From positions 1-64,000 of the forward strand of contig NZ_NPBY01000046.1 of NCBI RefSeq assembly GCF_002272015.1: DNA of 64,000 bases. Direction: 5' to 3'. This document shows, piece by piece, positions 61,261 through 64,000 of the stretch; position 1 is the stretch's first letter, and each line of letters starts with the position of its first letter. A model generated the notes under the pieces. It did no database searches. It was not told the DNA's origin and worked only from the letters and a program-made list of their open reading frames with translations. The DNA comes from Paenibacillus campinasensis. GTDB lineage: Bacteria; Bacillota; Bacilli; Paenibacillales; Paenibacillaceae. Both the position numbers and the translations under genes were made by a program.

Positions 61261-63574
61261 TGTTTGAGCGATGCTGATGCTGTTTGCGGTACTGACCGGG
61301 CGTCAACCCGGTTTCTTTCTTGAATTTCCGGATGAAATTTGGTGCATCCAAATAACCGACCTGTTCGATAATTTCCTTGAGCGGAGCGCTCGTAGTTACA
61401 AGCAGGCGAATCACTTCTTCCATGCGGCGTTTCCAGATATACTGCGAGAAGCTGATTCCGGTCTTATCTTTAAAACTACGGCTCAAGTAAGAAGTCGAAA
61501 CGGAAAATTTTAAAGCAACATGCTCCAGGCTAAGCGTATAATCGGCAAACTGCTGATCTACATAATCCACAATATCATCAATCAGCGCCGGGGCGGCTTG
61601 CTCATGATTCCGCTCAACCGTCTGACAAATATCCGCTGTCAATGACAACAGCTTGTCCTCGAATTCCTCGAGCGTCTCAAACGAGGTATAATCCGAGATA
61701 TGGTTGAACACCTTGTTCATGCCGATCTCGGAGGCGGTTCGAAGCAGGGCGTTCAAGAGATCAAAGCAGATACAGCGCATCAGTTGAATCTGCAACGGTT
61801 CGCTCCGGATCGTGTCCATCATCTCGGTGATCATCTGTACAGCCACCGATTCATTGCCCTGTTTAAGGCTCTGCTCCAATTTGAGCAACGACTTTCTGGG
61901 AAGCCATAATCCTTCGGCGACCGGATAATTCTGCTCTGCCAACTGGTCGAAATAAGTAATTCGGCTGCTGCCGACCATCCGATGCTCCAGCGCTGTAGCC
62001 GCTTCAATGAATGATTGGTTGAGCTGCGCGAGATCCTGGTAGGCCGTCCCTACCCCGATGCTTGGATCAAGCCGGGTGTTTTCAGAGATGAGAGCCTGAA
62101 TCGCACGAATGATTTGCTCTATCCGGAATTTAAGCGAGGATTCACCAGGGTCCGGAATCGAAATGATCAGCGCCAATTGATTGTCTGTGGAAAATTCCAC
62201 CCCATAAATATGTGCACTCAGCCCGGGCAGTTCAACATGGCCAAGAATCTCCTGCAGTTGCTGGCGGTCATCCAGCGCTTCCCCGGCTTCATCATCTTCC
62301 CACGACAGAATGACAGAGAAATAAATGCCCTGTTCTTTCGGATATTCCAGTCCAGCCCCCATAATCATACGCTCGATTTCAGGATCATCCGGCTTGCCGT
62401 GCTTGAGCAGTAATAGCATGCACTGGTTTCGCACAAAAGGCTCCTGCATATCAATGCGGGCGCTATAGTCGTGAATGGTCTGACGAATCCATTCCCATTC
62501 ATTGCGCGTTTTCGGTTCTGAAGCATCGCCAACCTTCAGCTTGGCGAACTCCATCAGATCCTTGATTGGATGATATTGTCGTCTAGCCAGTACAAAGGCC
62601 GCAAGCACACCAGTCACGACAGCGATTCCGAACACCAGCAGTATCAGAGTCTGAACGTGCGCGACACGGCTGAAGAACTGGTAGCTTGGCATAATGGTCA
62701 TGTAAGTCCAACCATTATCACGGGATTTCACCGATACCACCGAGTACATTTCATGGTCCAAGGAGAGGTTGTGAATGCCGGCATCAAGCGCAGCAAGTGT
62801 TCCGAGATGCTCTTGAGACAGAGTGACGCCGTGGTTGTTGGCGGTCAGCACTTCACTATTTTGATTGAAAATAAAGCTGCTTCCAGTAAAATCGCTAAGG
62901 ATGGAGTCCATCACACCGGTAAGGTTGGATTCTTTCACAAGATATATGACGCTACCATAAGGATATGGATCATTCGGTTTAATCGGTGCAATAACCGTCA
63001 GCATCGTCTCGTGGAGCGAGTTGTTGATCGTCACTTTTTCCGCTGGTCGTATGAGCATCTGATTCGTGTTATTCAGCGCGAGCACGATATCATTCAATCT
63101 CCAGTTTTCGTATCGATAGAAAGAATCGAACGCAATGTCAACATTCGTCAGACCGCGATGGGAGTAAATGACCGGATCGTCATGAAAGTACAGAAAAATG
63201 TCCTCGATAATGCTGCTATTGGCCTTATAATTGTTTAATGTTTGAATCGCTTCAACTCTGTGATAAGAATCGCGGACCATATAAGGGGTTAGCCGCCGAT
63301 CATATGCGATTCTGCCAGCTATCTCCTGAAGCTCTTCCATACGGGAATCAATCGTGGTCTTGACCTGATTTAATTGGTTAATGTTGGATTGTTCGATTTC
63401 GGAACGCAAGTCTTTGACAGCGCTATCATAAACAAAAATCGTTACCCCCGTCAGAGGAATCAGGAAGATCAGAATATAAGAGAGCGCGTATCTTAGGAGC
63501 AGTTTCGACTTGAAGTGATTCCAGTTCATTCGGAAACCGGATAGGATGAATGATTTGAGCTTCTGAATTGTCAT
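61256..63574 (-). CDS. Membrane-bound AraC-family regulator with extracytoplasmic sensor
   Basis: Transcription regulator of 772 residues tethered to the membrane. One segment near the N-terminus (YALSYILIFLIPLTGVTIFVY) and one at about 290-310 (LILLVFGIAVVTGVLAAFVL) bracket a Cache-like extracellular domain. A cytoplasmic linker follows, and the AraC DNA-binding domain lies in the last 100 residues (LSLEHVALKFSVSTSYLSRSFKDKTGISFSQYIWKRRMEE and LKEIIEQVGYLDAPNFIRKFKKETGLTPGQYRKQH). This design is common beside LplB/YtcP importers. The start at 63574 (MTIQKLKSF) follows GGGGGG; upstream in-frame codons to 63631 overlap that site. It probably activates the importer-GH3-GH130 operon and perhaps GH125 in response to an external glycan. 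Confidence 0.9.
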   Translation of the reverse strand: MTIQKLKSFILSGFRMNWNHFKSKLLLRYALSYILIFLIPLTGVTIFVYDSAVKDLRSEIEQSNINQLNQVKTTIDSRMEELQEIAGRIAYDRRLTPYMVRDSYHRVEAIQTLNNYKANSSIIEDIFLYFHDDPVIYSHRGLTNVDIAFDSFYRYENWRLNDIVLALNNTNQMLIRPAEKVTINNSLHETMLTVIAPIKPNDPYPYGSVIYLVKESNLTGVMDSILSDFTGSSFIFNQNSEVLTANNHGVTLSQEHLGTLAALDAGIHNLSLDHEMYSVVSVKSRDNGWTYMTIMPSYQFFSRVAHVQTLILLVFGIAVVTGVLAAFVLARRQYHPIKDLMEFAKLKVGDASEPKTRNEWEWIRQTIHDYSARIDMQEPFVRNQCMLLLLKHGKPDDPEIERMIMGAGLEYPKEQGIYFSVILSWEDDEAGEALDDRQQLQEILGHVELPGLSAHIYGVEFSTDNQLALIISIPDPGESSLKFRIEQIIRAIQALISENTRLDPSIGVGTAYQDLAQLNQSFIEAATALEHRMVGSSRITYFDQLAEQNYPVAEGLWLPRKSLLKLEQSLKQGNESVAVQMITEMMDTIRSEPLQIQLMRCICFDLLNALLRTASEIGMNKVFNHISDYTSFETLEEFEDKLLSLTADICQTVERNHEQAAPALIDDIVDYVDQQFADYTLSLEHVALKFSVSTSYLSRSFKDKTGISFSQYIWKRRMEEVIRLLVTTSAPLKEIIEQVGYLDAPNFIRKFKKETGLTPGQYRKQHQHRSNS

Positions 63575-63807
63575 TTGGATGAACCCCCCATTGCCATTCT
63601 TTCTTGTCTTGTGTTCATCAAATGTCATCAACCAACATTTGCTGTTCCAAAGATTATATCATTATAATGATTGGATTTGGTGAAAATCTAGGGAAGAAAC
63701 TGAGAATTTTTCTTGTGCCGCCTCTACCAAAACCGAATGAATCTCATTGTAGTAGATTAACAGTGTTCACCGATCCTGTCTGCTGTACTTATTGCCATCT
63801 GTTACCT

Positions 63808-63833
63808 TTGCACCATTATCCCTCTCGATCAGG
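63808..63833. repeat. Dispersed palindrome, half copy
   Basis: The single arm TTGCACCATTATCCC... matches the complement of the right arm at 52049-52074 at 24 of 26 positions. The opposite arm after it (GACGAAGGATAGGCGTCA, about 63846-63863) is only weakly similar, so this copy is decayed. It lies in the 390-bp space upstream of the AraC gene. Confidence 0.6.
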
Positions 63834-63967
63834 GGTGAGGTTGGAGACGAAGGATAGGCGTCATGAAGAGTGGCTGACCGTGATTGTTAGGAGGGAAGGG
63901 GAACGAGAGGGAACAGGCTTGCTTCGAATAAAACAACTAGTAAAATGGTTTTTTCTACAAATATGAA

Positions 63968-63996
63968 TTGAAACAAGAACGTTCGTTTGGTATAAT
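63968..63996 (+). promoter_or_regulatory. LexA/DinR-controlled promoter at the right edge
   Basis: TTGAAA (63968-63973) and TATAAT (63991-63996) are 17 nt apart. AGAACGTTCGTTTG (63976-63989), between them, matches the Gram-positive SOS box CGAACRNRYGTTYG at 12 of 14 positions. The gene it drives lies beyond the window. Confidence 0.6.
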
Positions 63997-64000
63997 AGGA

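Noticed and set aside
63604-63966. 120-codon plus-strand frame upstream of the AraC gene
   Set aside because: It passes through a dispersed palindromic repeat and has no ribosome site; likely chance.
1-64000. CRISPR arrays, insertion sequences, tRNA and rRNA genes
   Set aside because: No regularly spaced direct repeats, transposase motifs or tRNA/rRNA signatures were seen in reading both strands.

Overview
The window looks like a chromosomal segment of a Paenibacillus-type Gram-positive bacterium. The reasons are moderate GC content with AT-rich intergenic operators, purine-rich Shine-Dalgarno sites with frequent TTG/GTG starts, LplA/LplB/YtcP-type sugar importers without their own ATPase, GntR-LacI chimeric regulators, a membrane-bound AraC sensor regulator, an HPr kinase homologue, a BirA-type biotin operator, cre sites and a LexA box of Gram-positive type. 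No tRNA, rRNA, CRISPR array, phage gene or transposase was seen.

Layout. (1) 26-1024: phosphotransferase-fold kinase. (2) 1319-13877: a pentose/hemicellulose locus with a secreted GH93-like exo-arabinanase, two tandem GntR-LacI regulators, a sugar importer (lipoprotein plus two permeases), a lipoprotein GH43 and a cytoplasmic GH2. Related AT-rich operator-like sites sit before the arabinanase, both regulators and the importer, and cre-like sites accompany three of them. (3) 14071-18094: an HprK paralogue, a CcpA-like LacI regulator and a secreted GH5 enzyme; three 14-bp LacI/cre palindromes lie between the last two. (4) 18409-24079: cell-surface genes (DUF1796 protein, small beta-rich protein, GT4 glycosyltransferase, sugar-nucleotide epimerase, LTA-synthase-like enzyme). 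(5) 24213-25779: BirA-box-controlled bioB and a rhodanese-like protein that lacks the catalytic Cys. (6) 25946-40083: a mannoside locus with a secreted GxGYxYP protein, a third GntR-LacI regulator, a GH38 alpha-mannosidase, an LplB/YtcP/LplA importer and a large GH106-like enzyme. (7) 40590-46601: a complete Opp/Dpp importer with both ATPases, followed by OsmC. (8) 46780-49926: an orphan sensor protein with two kinase modules around a receiver domain. (9) 50325-51809: Na+/alanine-type symporter. (10) 52272-63574: a second mannoside locus with GH125 alpha-1,6-mannosidase, another importer, GH3, GH130 phosphorylase and an AraC membrane regulator. The right edge carries a LexA-box promoter pointing out of the window.

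Working together: loci 2, 3, 6 and 10 describe a bacterium that trims plant polysaccharides and mannose-rich glycans at its surface, imports oligosaccharides through importers that must borrow a shared ATPase, and finishes the breakdown inside the cell. GH38, GH125 and GH130 together suggest N-glycan or mannan use. Specific GntR/LacI/AraC regulators appear to be layered on carbon catabolite control. Not explained by any of this is a family of imperfect palindromes of about 65-75 bp scattered in intergenic DNA (best copy 52001-52074).
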